Origin: JBGPTF01 sp041490445
GTDB lineage: Bacteria > Acidobacteriota > Terriglobia > Acidiferrales > UBA7541
NCBI GenBank assembly: GCA_041490445.1
Contig: JBGPTF010000015.1
Span: 47,707 to 111,706 of the forward strand
Reading direction: 5' to 3'
Length of the DNA stretch: 64,000 nt
A program made the translations under genes and the position numbers. This document shows, piece after piece, positions 24,646 through 33,789 of the stretch (its first letter is position 1; each line of letters begins with the position of its first letter). The notes below the pieces were generated by a model. That model saw nothing but the letters and a program-made list of their open reading frames with translations, did not search any database and had not been told where the DNA came from.

Positions 24646-25800
24646 TTGCAAATCCTCTGGACCGCGCTCCTCGGAGTTATAGCGCTTGGGTGGGTTGTGC
24701 AGTTCGTCCGCGCGGTGCGCGGCCTAGCGAAGCTTCCGCGGCTGGCCCGCATCCCTCCGGCAGAGATTGCCGCCTGCCCGAAAGTCTCGTTGGTCTTCGC
24801 AGCGCGCGACGAGGCGGACAAATTGCCGGCAGCGCTCGCCTCGATGCTCGCCATGGATTATCCCGATTTCGAGGTGATCGCCGTCAACGACCGTTCGCAG
24901 GACGGCACCGCGCAAATCCTGGAGGATGCCGCGCAGCGCAACTCCCACCTGAAGGTTGTCCACGTCCGCGAACTGCCCGCCGGCTGGCTCGGAAAACCAC
25001 ACGCCCTCCAGAAGGGCTCCGAGCTGGCAACCGGTGAATGGCTCCTTTTCACGGATGCCGACGTTCATTTTGCGCCGGACGTGCTGCGGAGAGCGATCGC
25101 GGTGGCGGGGCGTGACGATCTGGATCATCTGTCTTTGATAGCCAAGATCGACCTCTCCGGTTTCTGGGAAACGGCCGCAACGCTCTATTTCACCGTCGGC
25201 TTTACCTTCGGCGTCGAGCCGTGGCGAGTCCCGGCCCCCGATTCGCGCCGCTACATGGGGGCCGGCTATTTCCAGCTCCTGCGGCGATCCGCCTACGAGA
25301 CGATCGGAACGCACCGCCGGCTTGCCTTGGAGGTCGTGGACGACATGAAACTCGGCAAACTGGTGAAGCTCGGCGGATTTCGGTCGGGCGTGGCAATTGC
25401 GGATTCGCTGGTGCATCTGCGCTGGAATCGAGGCCTGCGGGAACTCGTGCACAGCGTGACGAAAAACTTCTTTGCCGCGAGCGGCTTCCGTGTTTTGGTC
25501 GCACTGTTGATGATCGCCGGCGCGCTGTTGGTCAGCGTCGTGCCTTTCCTGGCGCTGGCTTTCGCGCATGGAGTCGCGCTGATCTGCGCGGCCGTGGCTG
25601 CCACGCTGGCGGCCACATTCCTGGCCGGCGCCGCGCGTCAGTCCGGGGCTTCCTGGTTATACGGCTTCACGCATCCACTGGGCGCGCTCCTCTTTTGCTA
25701 CATGATGTTGCGCTCGATGGTCGTCACGCTGTGGCGGGGCGGGATCGAGTGGCGCGGCACGTTTTATCCCCTTGAAGAACTGCGGCGCGGGCTGGTCTGA
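24646..25800 (+). CDS. Membrane glycosyltransferase family 2
   Basis: 384 residues. An N-terminal helix is followed by the GT-A core: PKVSLVFAARDEADKLPAALASML, VIAVNDRSQDGTAQIL, a metal-binding DADVHF, and the acceptor-side segment EVVDDMKLGKLVK (ED-like plus K). Three or four membrane helices follow, then GIEWRGTFYPLEEL, a C-terminal signature shared with CrtQ-like and hopanoid-associated glycosyltransferases. It likely transfers a sugar to a lipid or carotenoid-like acceptor. The start codon is TTG-like (TTGCAAATCC). Confidence 0.85.
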   Translation: MQILWTALLGVIALGWVVQFVRAVRGLAKLPRLARIPPAEIAACPKVSLVFAARDEADKLPAALASMLAMDYPDFEVIAVNDRSQDGTAQILEDAAQRNSHLKVVHVRELPAGWLGKPHALQKGSELATGEWLLFTDADVHFAPDVLRRAIAVAGRDDLDHLSLIAKIDLSGFWETAATLYFTVGFTFGVEPWRVPAPDSRRYMGAGYFQLLRRSAYETIGTHRRLALEVVDDMKLGKLVKLGGFRSGVAIADSLVHLRWNRGLRELVHSVTKNFFAASGFRVLVALLMIAGALLVSVVPFLALAFAHGVALICAAVAATLAATFLAGAARQSGASWLYGFTHPLGALLFCYMMLRSMVVTLWRGGIEWRGTFYPLEELRRGLV

Positions 25801-25881
25801 AAGCGCAGCGGCGCAAGAGACGGCATGGAGGCGCGGTCCTGGGCTGGTTTGGCGGCGGAAGCGCGCCGAAGTCCCTCAGCG

Positions 25882-25993
25882 GCTAAAGCCGGGTTGGAGA
25901 TGCCGCATTGACGGCACGGTTGAAAGCGTGCCCTGACGAGAAGCTGCGATTCTTACGGCACCGTACACCGAAGGCGTGTCCTGACGAGACGCT
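25882..25993. repeat. Palindromic dispersed repeat with TGACGGCACG core, copy 1
   Basis: AAGCCGGGTTGGAGATGCCG leads into a 33-bp core at 25908-25940 that matches 42995-43027 at about 31 of 33 positions. A second partial unit, GAAGGCGTGTCCTGACGAG, follows at about 25969. The core is palindromic (GGCACG...CGTGCC). Frames through it code for low-quality sequence and are not genes. Confidence 0.75.
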
Positions 25994-25999
25994 TAAGAG

Positions 26000-26141
26000 C
26001 TTGTTGAAAAATTGTCTTCGGTTGTCATTCCGGGTGAAGCGAGGAGTCTACTTTTTGCAAGAAACCAAGAAAAATGCAGATTCCTCCTCGCATTCGGCTC
26101 GTCGGAATGACAGCCGCCCGACTTTTTCAAATAGCCGTTAG
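26000..26141. repeat. MITE-like intergenic repeat, copy 2
   Basis: Outer inverted arms TTGAAAAATTG... and ...GACTTTTTCAA, with inner arms TGTCATTCCG and CGGAATGACA around AGCGAGGAGTC. It shares the motif order with 7316-7454. No reading frame of note. Confidence 0.7.
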
Positions 26142-26184
26142 GTTGCTGCACAGACTCTGGAAGGCCGCTGCAGCAAGTTCAATG

Positions 26185-28236
26185 TCACTGGGAGTTTTTG
26201 GCGGGAGAGGCGGGGGCGGATGCCGGAACGGGCGCCGGAGAAAAGATCTCGCCCAGGTCGCGCAGCTTCATGGCACGGATGCGGTCGCGGAGCGCAGCGG
26301 CGCGCTCGAATTCGAACTTCTTCGCTGCCTCCCGCATTTGCGTTTCGAGCTGGGCGATGGCCTGGTGCAACTGCTCTTCATTGGCAATCTCGCCGAGCGC
26401 GGCATCGTCCGCCGGCACCGTCAGATAATCGGCTTCGACGATCGCAGCAAGCTGCATATCGACTGATTTCACGATGGATTGCGGCGTGATGTTGTGCTCG
26501 AGGTTGTACGCCGTCTGTTTCGCGCGGCGGCGGTTGGTCTCGCCGATGGCCCGCCGCATGGATTCCGTCATCACGTCGGCATAGAGAATGGCTTTCGCCT
26601 CGAGGTGCCGGGCGCAGCGTCCAATCGTCTGGATGAGCGACGTCTCGCTGCGCAGAAAGCCTTCCTTGTCCGCGTCGAGGATCGCCACCAGCGATACCTC
26701 GGGCAGGTCGAGGCCTTCCCGGAGCAGGTTGATGCCGATCAATACGTCAAATTCGCCGCGACGGAGGTCGCGCAGGATGCGCACGCGCTCGAGGGTCTCG
26801 ATTTCGGAATGCAGATAGCGGCAGCGCACGCCTACTTCACCAAAATATTCCGCCAAATCTTCGGACATGCGCTTGGTCAGAGTCGTCACCAGGACGCGTT
26901 GGCCGCGCAGCGCGCGGACACGAATCTCCTCGAGCAGATCGTCCACCTGCCCCTTCACTGGCCGGACCTCCACCTCCGGATCGATCAGTCCCGTCGGCCG
27001 GATCACCTGCTCGATCACGACGCCGCCGGACTTCGTGAGCTCATACGGGCCGGGCGTGGCCGAGACGTACACGACCTGGTTCGTGCGGTGCTCGAATTCC
27101 TCGAACGTCAGCGGGCGGTTATCGAGCGCGGAGGGCATCCGGAAGCCGAAGTCCACCAGGGTTTGTTTGCGCGAGCGGTCGCCATGGTACATGCCATGCA
27201 ACTGCGGAATCGTCTGGTGCGCTTCGTCCACGACGAGCAGGAAATCCTGCGGGACGTAATCGAGCAGCGTGGGCGGGGCTTCGCCGGGGAGCCGGCCGGA
27301 AAGATGCCGTGAATAATTCTCGATGCCGTGGCAGTAGCCGATCGTGCGGATCATTTCGATGTCGAAACGCGTGCGCTGCTCGACACGCTGCGCCTCGACG
27401 ATCTTTCCCTGCCGCTCGAGCTCGCCCTTCCACCAGTCGAGCTCTTCGAGAATCGTCTGGACCGCGCGCTCTTTTTTTTCGGCGGGCAAAACGTAGTGCG
27501 TCTTCGGATAGATGGGGATGCGAGCGATCTCGCCTTCCCGCGAGCGGATTTCGCCAGTGAGCGGGTCCATCTTTCGGATCGCTTCAATCTGATTGCCCCA
27601 GAGCTCGACGCGCACGGCGAGATCGTCATACGGGGGGTAGATTTCGATGCGGTCACCGCGGACGCGGAAAGTGCCGCGGCGTAGGTCCTCGGCGCGCTCG
27701 TACTGGATTTCGACCAGCTTGCGAAGGATCGCCTCGCGCGAGATGGTCTGGCCCTTCTCGAGCATCAGCAACATGCCGTAGTAGGCTTCGGGCGAACCGA
27801 GGCCGTAGATGCACGAGACCGAGGCGACGATGATGACGTCGCGGCGCTCGAAGAGCGAACGCGTCGCGCTCATCCGCAATTTGTCCAGCTCGTCGTTGAT
27901 CGTGGCCTCCTTCTCGATGTAGGTGTCGCTCGACGGAACGTAGGCCTCGGGCTGGTAATAGTCGTAGTAGCTGACGAAATATTCGACCGCATTTTGCGGG
28001 AAGAATGCCTTGAATTCGTGGAAGAGCTGGGCGGCCAAGGTCTTATTGTGGGCCAGGACGATGGTGGGCCGGTGGAGCCGGTCGATCAGCTTGGCCACGG
28101 TGAAGGTCTTGCCCGAGCCGGTGACGCCGAGCAGAACCTGGTGTTTGTCGCCCTGCTCGATGCCACGGAGGAGTCCCGCGATCGCTTCCGGCTGGTCGCC
28201 GCGCGGCTGATAATCGCTGACGAGCTTGAAGTCCAT
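26185..28236 (-). CDS. uvrB: Excinuclease ABC subunit B
   Basis: 683 residues. Walker A GVTGSGKTFT (about 38-47), the beta-hairpin region SYYDYYQPEAYVP, DEAHQTIPQLHGMY, helicase motifs ATPGPYE, LVTTLTKRMSEDLAEY, GINLLREGLDLPEVSLV and QTIGRCARH, and a C-terminal UVR coiled-coil domain (IAQLETQMREAAKKFEFERAAALRDRIRAM) that binds UvrC. It verifies damage delivered by UvrA. The ATG at 28236 gives the standard N-terminus (MDFKLVSDYQPRGDQPEAI) with GGAG about 14 nt upstream. uvrA and uvrC are not in the window. Confidence 0.97.
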   Translation of the reverse strand: MDFKLVSDYQPRGDQPEAIAGLLRGIEQGDKHQVLLGVTGSGKTFTVAKLIDRLHRPTIVLAHNKTLAAQLFHEFKAFFPQNAVEYFVSYYDYYQPEAYVPSSDTYIEKEATINDELDKLRMSATRSLFERRDVIIVASVSCIYGLGSPEAYYGMLLMLEKGQTISREAILRKLVEIQYERAEDLRRGTFRVRGDRIEIYPPYDDLAVRVELWGNQIEAIRKMDPLTGEIRSREGEIARIPIYPKTHYVLPAEKKERAVQTILEELDWWKGELERQGKIVEAQRVEQRTRFDIEMIRTIGYCHGIENYSRHLSGRLPGEAPPTLLDYVPQDFLLVVDEAHQTIPQLHGMYHGDRSRKQTLVDFGFRMPSALDNRPLTFEEFEHRTNQVVYVSATPGPYELTKSGGVVIEQVIRPTGLIDPEVEVRPVKGQVDDLLEEIRVRALRGQRVLVTTLTKRMSEDLAEYFGEVGVRCRYLHSEIETLERVRILRDLRRGEFDVLIGINLLREGLDLPEVSLVAILDADKEGFLRSETSLIQTIGRCARHLEAKAILYADVMTESMRRAIGETNRRRAKQTAYNLEHNITPQSIVKSVDMQLAAIVEADYLTVPADDAALGEIANEEQLHQAIAQLETQMREAAKKFEFERAAALRDRIRAMKLRDLGEIFSPAPVPASAPASPAKNSQ

Positions 28237-28368
28237 GTCGGTGACGCTCTCCGGCTGAAAAAACGGGCCGTCCCTAAACTTTCGAGTATAGCGCATTTTC
28301 AGGAGAGGTGATTTTGCGGGGGCGAGGCGTGAGTGCCCAGGTGGGCGAAAAACAATTCGATGCCGCAG

Positions 28369-29373
28369 TCAGCGTTCCGTGGCGGGCGCGGCTGGGACGA
28401 GATTGATCTGCGATTGCGTCTTGATCTTTCCGGCGTAGCGCATGCGCGCCGTTGCCGTAGCGCTGGCGATGGTGACGTCCATGTCTTCCGTGCCGGATTG
28501 CGTCACGCTCAGCACGAAGCCCGTGCGCAAAGAGATTGCGGTGAGGCTCTCGCCGGTGCCGGTCCATTTTCCGAAGGTGCGCAACCCGTTGCGGCGGTAC
28601 TCCGCGGGCGTGGGATCACGGGGCACATGGCGCGCGTCAATGCGAAACCGCGTCAAGATGATGGCGCAACTTTCCACGGCGCTGGTGGCTGCGCTGGCAG
28701 GATTCGCAGAGGACGCGCCCGGATGGCAGGCTTCGTTGCGCAAATAGGTGGACTCCGCCTTCCACACGAGGCCGGTGAGTGGCGCCGTCTCCACCGGCCT
28801 TTCGGCGGACCACTTCTGCCCGACGGCGATACCACCGCGCGGCAGCTCTGCCCCCTGCGTGAGTCCGGCAAGCCAGCCGCGCACGGAATTCGCGGCCGCT
28901 TCGTTCGGCAAGATCTCCTCGAGGCCGGCGATGTCGCTCACGCTGCCGCCAGGCTGGAGAGTGAACTCGATGGAACGGCCCTCGAGTTTGCGGTATTGGT
29001 CCTGAAGATCCGGTTGGCCGGGATCGAAGGCATCGGTTTGCGCGTCAACAACAGATTTCTCGTAGGTCGCGCGAAGGCGCACGCGGGGAGCGCCGGCGTC
29101 GGATTCCACCTCAACGCGCAACACATCGAGCCGCACCAACGCGTTGACGGTAAGCTTCAGAGCGTGCGAAGACTCCGGATTCACGATGGGGCCGCTGCTC
29201 TGGCTAGTGGTTTCCGTGCGCAGATCGTAGTGATAACGCAGTGTCTCACCCTGAAAGAAATGAGGGACCAGGCGCAGGCGCTCCTCGGCGAGCGCGCCGG
29301 CCTGGGGGAGAGTGAGCGCGCTAGCGAGGGCCGCGCAAAAAATGGCGGTTGGAACCCACCAAACACGGACCAT
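28369..29373 (-). CDS. Exported hypothetical protein
   Basis: 334 residues with a signal peptide (VPTAIFCAALASALTLPQAGALA). The mature part looks like a beta-rich protein of the DUF6263-like kind seen in soil bacteria: a segment on FQGETLRYHYDLRTET, then KWSAERPVE, and closing strands with TVTIASATATARMRY-like pattern. It resembles the next upstream gene in plan (signal peptide, RY.L/I...T pattern, GQKW/GERW motif), so the two look like diverged duplicates. Function unknown. Its start lies within the 3' end of that gene. Confidence 0.75.
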   Translation of the reverse strand: MVRVWWVPTAIFCAALASALTLPQAGALAEERLRLVPHFFQGETLRYHYDLRTETTSQSSGPIVNPESSHALKLTVNALVRLDVLRVEVESDAGAPRVRLRATYEKSVVDAQTDAFDPGQPDLQDQYRKLEGRSIEFTLQPGGSVSDIAGLEEILPNEAAANSVRGWLAGLTQGAELPRGGIAVGQKWSAERPVETAPLTGLVWKAESTYLRNEACHPGASSANPASAATSAVESCAIILTRFRIDARHVPRDPTPAEYRRNGLRTFGKWTGTGESLTAISLRTGFVLSVTQSGTEDMDVTIASATATARMRYAGKIKTQSQINLVPAAPATER

Positions 29374-30334
29374 GACATTCCTCGATTTCGACCTGCGCGG
29401 AAAGCCGGGCGGCGAATTGCGGCGCCCGCTCGAGCCCCGCGACCGGCGCCAACGTCCACGTGACTCCGCGCGTGGCAGAGCGGGTGGCTGCGAGCAAGCG
29501 GCAATCCATCAACGAAAACGTCACCAGCGACTCGCCGTGAAAACTGCCCTGCGCGGAGCCTTCCGGGGGTCTTTCCGGCCCGGCGACAATCGTTCCCAGA
29601 ATTTGCTGCACGTCGAGCAGCCGTGCCGCCGGTTCGAGCGACGTGGCCTGCGGCGCCGCGAGCCATTCGCCGCTCTCAAAAGCTTGCACGCCGCTCCAGC
29701 CGTCGAACGCCACGGCGCGCGGCTCCTGCCAGCGCTCGCCGAGAGCGATCGGCCGCTCCGGAAGCGGCGCCGTTGGGCGCAGCGCACGCAGCAGCCACAA
29801 CGCCAGCAAAGGCGGCTCGGCTTCTTCCAGCCGCGGGACTCCCGCCGGGTCGAGACCCTGCAGTTGGCCCGCGACCGTCTCGCGATAACGCAGAGTAATG
29901 ATTCCTGCGTGAATCCAGTTTTCGAGGACCGTGCCCAGAGCACTCTCGAGCTTCGCTGACTCGGGATCGCCGCCCGTCGAGGAAGCTGTCTCGACGCCGC
30001 TAAAATCCTCAAGCGATTCCTCGATGCCGGCAGTCCCGTCCGGTCCAACTGAGAGCACGTGGCGCACCGCCCGCCACGCGACCGTTCGCCCGGCCGAGCG
30101 CGCGAAGGGATGCACATACGTCTTTGCGCCAATTGTTTCAGGCTGATCTCCGGTGAGTTCACTGTGCACGGTGAGTTGGATGCGGTACTGGCTCGTGGTG
30201 TCCGCCGAAAACGTGCGGAGAAGCCGCGCTTCACCCGAAGAGGAGGCGCGACCGGGCGATTGCTGCCGGGCGTTCACGAACGTCCCGGCACAACCAATGA
30301 GCGCGATGATCAAAGATGCGGCGCGCCAGTTCAT
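29321..30334 (-). CDS. Exported hypothetical protein, related to its downstream neighbour
   Basis: 337 residues from ATG 30334 (MNWRAASLIIALIGCAGTFVNA is the signal peptide). Mature features: TTSQYRIQLTVHSEL, LSVGPDGTAGIEESLEDFSGVE, ALGERWQEPRAVAF, C-terminal ARLSAQVEIEECH. The frame overlaps the following gene by 53 bp. No known domain is certain. Probably an envelope protein cotranscribed with its paralogue. Confidence 0.75.
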   Translation of the reverse strand: MNWRAASLIIALIGCAGTFVNARQQSPGRASSSGEARLLRTFSADTTSQYRIQLTVHSELTGDQPETIGAKTYVHPFARSAGRTVAWRAVRHVLSVGPDGTAGIEESLEDFSGVETASSTGGDPESAKLESALGTVLENWIHAGIITLRYRETVAGQLQGLDPAGVPRLEEAEPPLLALWLLRALRPTAPLPERPIALGERWQEPRAVAFDGWSGVQAFESGEWLAAPQATSLEPAARLLDVQQILGTIVAGPERPPEGSAQGSFHGESLVTFSLMDCRLLAATRSATRGVTWTLAPVAGLERAPQFAARLSAQVEIEECHGPCLVGSNRHFLRGPR

Positions 30335-30402
30335 GCCCCGGACGCTAGCACAGCGCCATACCGCGGGCAAACGGACGGGCTCCGCTCGCTGCGAATGCAG
30401 TT

Positions 30403-32934
30403 TCAACGCGCACGCGGGCGAGCTTCGATTCGCGTAATCAGCGGCGCGTCCAGCGAGCCGGTGAGCCGAAACGTAGAATCCGCCTTCGGCGACGGAAGGA
30501 GCCGGACACGAAGATCCAGCGTGCGGGCGAAAGCCACATCGCCGCTGGCCTCGATCTCGTCGCCGAAATTTTGAAGGCGCATCCTGACGACCTGTACCTT
30601 TCCCCCGGCGATAGAGAAACTGCCGGAGGCTTCCTGGAACGTGCTGTCGCCCGGCCGGCGCGCTGCGTTTCGGAGAGAAGCCGCCAGATCGAAGCTGCGC
30701 AGTTTCGCATCGCGGACCTGGAGCGAGCCGCGACCGGTGAGGGATCCCGACAGCGCCTGGCGGCCGACCCCCTGGGCTTCGAGCGCCAGCTCGCCCGACG
30801 CAATTCCTGCGAAGCGATCCTGGAACGCTCCTGCACCGCGAACAAGATCCGCCAGATTCACCCGCTCGAACTTTGCATCAATCTTGTATGCCGGGCCGGC
30901 CGAAAAATCGGCGCTCATCGAACCTTGAGCGGTGCCGCCGATCCATTCTGCATGGGCGTTGACGAGTGCGAGGGTCTGATCCTGGAGCGAAGCATCGGCC
31001 TGGAAACGATGCAAGTCGAGCGGCGGAAGGGAGAAGTCATCCACTCGCAACTGCCCGTGCGCTTCCAAACCTGCCGGAAGGCCCGTCGCGCCCGGCGCGG
31101 AGGTGAGCATGGGCAGCACGCGCTGGAGAAGGCCTTCGCGCCACTGCGGATTCATCCACAGATCGAGGTCGGCCGCGACGAGCCGGTCGGCGGCCAGCGA
31201 GAAATCCCAGGGCCGGCCGTGGCGCCGCTCGAGCGTGCCGGTCCATCGCGCGCCGAAGGCTTGCGCCGAATCCAGGCGGACGCGCTGTTCGCCCGGTCCC
31301 AAATCCGCCCGCGCCTTCACTTGAACAATCGGTCGATTGAGGAACGGCACACGAAACGCCGCGCCGGTGAGCTCAAGATTCCCGGCAGGCTCCCCGCCGA
31401 AGGGGGCCGCGGCATTCATGCAACGCAGATCAAAACGCGCCGGCCCCGCGATCGTCCATCCCGGCGGCAGCGGCCAGCCCAATGCCGCGCCGAGTCCGAA
31501 AAGATCTCCCAGCTCGGCAAACTGCCCTGTAGCGCGGGTGTCCCAGGTCCACCGGTCGCGGCTGCTGCGGCGAGCGGAGGAGCCGAGATGAAGCACATCG
31601 GTTTGCCGGCCGATGGAAACCGTTACCGGATTCACGGCGAAACGGTCGCGGTCGAAACGCGCGACGGCTGCGTTCAGATGAATCGGCCCGCTCAGGCTGG
31701 CGCCTTCCAGGCGAGCGCCGTCCGTCGTGATCACGCCTTTTTCGATGGCAGGAGGCCAGCCGGAGACCGTCGCATCCAACCCAACTGTCCCGCGGGCCGC
31801 CAGTTCCTGGGCCACGCCGGGGTGAAATGCACGGAACCACGCCAGCAAATCATCCAGCTGGATCGCGGCGGAAAGGATTTGCAGACGGGTTCCCTTCTCT
31901 GTGCCGCGCGCGGGCCCGCGGCGCGACCAATCGAGCGAGCCGGTCGCGCGCAAATTCGAGCCCGGCGCTTCGAGTAGTGCTTGCAGTGACTCGATGCGGG
32001 AATCTTCGGGCCGCCAGGTCGCCGAGGCGTTGAGATTGACGGCGGGATTATCGGCGCGCAAGGGCAGATCCCACCGATGCAGCCGGCGCAGTTGCGCGAC
32101 TGCGGCCAGCGACCACTCCGGGCCTTCGCTGCGCGCGGTCAGGAGCACGGAACAAGCGCCGCGCAGACCGTAGTCGCGCCCGCGCGCCAGGCGCAGCAGG
32201 TCGGAAAGCGAAGCGTCCTGCCAGGAAAACTCGAGCGCCGCCGGACGCAAACGAAAGGTCGTGCCACCCACCACGCCGCGGAGACGAAGCGTGCCCGCAT
32301 CCTGCACCTCCACAGCGGCGCGCCTCGGCGTCGCCTGGAGGTCGAGCCGCCACCGGCCCTCGGTTTCCTGCTCGACGTGGCCCTGCACGTCCACCAGTGC
32401 GAACGGAAGTTTTTCGGCGTCGCGTTTGAAATTGATCCGCCCGCCATCGATCTTAATGCGGTAAAGGCGCGGCGCGGGAAAAGAAATCTGGCTCGGGGAG
32501 GCGGGACCAACAGGTGCGTGAGGCATCCACTCTTCCAGATTCCAGCCGTACTCGGGGGCGCGAACCAGATTCAAGCTCGGCCGAACGAGCGACAACGTGC
32601 CGAATTCCAGTTTTCCCCGAAGAAGCGCGGTCCAGCGAAGGCTCGCGGACAGGCTGTCCGCGCGAAGGAAGTACTCGTTTCCGAACCGCTGGTCTTCCCC
32701 CACTGTCACGGTCTCCGCCACCAGTTGCGGCATGGGGAGCAAGCTAAAATTGTAACGGCCGACTCCCACCGGACGGCCGAATACGGCTTCGAAGTGCGCC
32801 GTAAGGCGCCGGTTCAGGCGGGCGCTGCGTTGCAGGAACAAGGTGAGCGATTCATCCGTTGCAACGAACAGAAACGCCAGCACAAGAAGGCGACGCAACC
32901 AGCGCCGTCGGCGTTTTTCAGGTTTCCGTCCCAT
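30403..32934 (-). CDS. AsmA family protein
   Basis: 843 residues. A basic N-terminus (MGRKPEKRRRRWLRR) and one membrane helix (LLVLAFLFVATDESLTLFL) lead into long beta-rich sequence with the AsmA-like pattern: RPVGVGRYNFSLLPMPQLVAETVTVGED and the closing segment RGSLQVRDAKLRSFDLAASL...GSFSIAGGKVQVVRMRLQNFGDEIEASG. AsmA-like proteins are periplasm-spanning bridges thought to move phospholipid between membranes. This fits a diderm envelope. The upstream ATG frame extension is not supported. Confidence 0.85.
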   Translation of the reverse strand: MGRKPEKRRRRWLRRLLVLAFLFVATDESLTLFLQRSARLNRRLTAHFEAVFGRPVGVGRYNFSLLPMPQLVAETVTVGEDQRFGNEYFLRADSLSASLRWTALLRGKLEFGTLSLVRPSLNLVRAPEYGWNLEEWMPHAPVGPASPSQISFPAPRLYRIKIDGGRINFKRDAEKLPFALVDVQGHVEQETEGRWRLDLQATPRRAAVEVQDAGTLRLRGVVGGTTFRLRPAALEFSWQDASLSDLLRLARGRDYGLRGACSVLLTARSEGPEWSLAAVAQLRRLHRWDLPLRADNPAVNLNASATWRPEDSRIESLQALLEAPGSNLRATGSLDWSRRGPARGTEKGTRLQILSAAIQLDDLLAWFRAFHPGVAQELAARGTVGLDATVSGWPPAIEKGVITTDGARLEGASLSGPIHLNAAVARFDRDRFAVNPVTVSIGRQTDVLHLGSSARRSSRDRWTWDTRATGQFAELGDLFGLGAALGWPLPPGWTIAGPARFDLRCMNAAAPFGGEPAGNLELTGAAFRVPFLNRPIVQVKARADLGPGEQRVRLDSAQAFGARWTGTLERRHGRPWDFSLAADRLVAADLDLWMNPQWREGLLQRVLPMLTSAPGATGLPAGLEAHGQLRVDDFSLPPLDLHRFQADASLQDQTLALVNAHAEWIGGTAQGSMSADFSAGPAYKIDAKFERVNLADLVRGAGAFQDRFAGIASGELALEAQGVGRQALSGSLTGRGSLQVRDAKLRSFDLAASLRNAARRPGDSTFQEASGSFSIAGGKVQVVRMRLQNFGDEIEASGDVAFARTLDLRVRLLPSPKADSTFRLTGSLDAPLITRIEARPRAR

Positions 32935-32983
32935 GGCGGGTGGAGGAATTGTGTCAGAACGCGGAGAACAAGAAAAGCAGGCG

Positions 32984-33781
32984 CTAGTGCACGCCGCGCA
33001 GGATGCGGCCCCAGCGCGTTCGCGAGGGCAAATGGACCAGCGCGTCGGCAAAACCAAGCAGCGTGCCGCTCAAGCTCCGGTCGCCGTAATCCGCGCTGGT
33101 GGCCTCAACGGACCAGTAGATCAGGATCGGCCGTCCCATGATGGCGTCGCGGTCCACAAAGCCCCAGTAACGGCTGTCCCAACTGTTGTCGCGATTATCG
33201 CCCATGGCGAAATAATGGTCGGGCGGCACAACGAGCTCCCCGTTCTGGACATAGTTAAGAATTTGCGCGGCCCATTCGGGACGCAGACGCCCTTGAAGGA
33301 AGTAGCGATCTTTGGGCGGAAAATCATCGCCAAAAGGATCATCAGCCATCGGATCGTGGACCACGTAGGGCTCATTCACGCGCTGGCCATTCATGAAAAC
33401 CTGCTGGCGCACAATTTTGATGTGGTCGCCCGGCAAGCCGATGACGCGCTTCACGTAGTGCGGATGGTCGTCGAAGGGAAATTTAAAGACGATGATGTCG
33501 CCCCGGCGAATCGGGCGGTAGGGAAGCACTTTTTCGTACCAGGCGCCGCGCCCGCCGAAGACGAACTTGTTGACTAGCAGATGGTCGCCGACGAGCAAGG
33601 TCGGCTCCATGGACTTCGAGGGAATCTTGAAGGCCTGAATGATGAAAGTGGTGCCGAAGAGTGCGAGAACAATGGTGACAAGCAAAGATTCCGCGTATTC
33701 GCGCAGGCTGGTCCGCTCGCGCGCCGCCTTGCCCAGCGGCTCCGCGTGTGCCGTTTCGGTTATTTCAGCGAGTTCACTCAT
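32984..33781 (-). CDS. lepB: Signal peptidase I
   Basis: 265 residues. One membrane helix (SLLVTIVLALFGTTFIIQAF), then box B with the nucleophile S57 in IPSKSMEPTL, the general-base lysine in HYVKRVIGLPGD, and box E GDNRDNSWDSRYWGFV. It removes Sec/Tat signal peptides at the outer face of the inner membrane. Followed by rnc upstream in the same direction (8-nt gap), a gene pair order also seen in other bacteria. Confidence 0.95.
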   Translation of the reverse strand: MSELAEITETAHAEPLGKAARERTSLREYAESLLVTIVLALFGTTFIIQAFKIPSKSMEPTLLVGDHLLVNKFVFGGRGAWYEKVLPYRPIRRGDIIVFKFPFDDHPHYVKRVIGLPGDHIKIVRQQVFMNGQRVNEPYVVHDPMADDPFGDDFPPKDRYFLQGRLRPEWAAQILNYVQNGELVVPPDHYFAMGDNRDNSWDSRYWGFVDRDAIMGRPILIYWSVEATSADYGDRSLSGTLLGFADALVHLPSRTRWGRILRGVH

Positions 33782-33789
33782 GGCATGTC

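Noticed and set aside
25908..26141. Reading frame of 77 codons
   Set aside because: It lies entirely in the two dispersed repeat families and has no independent support.
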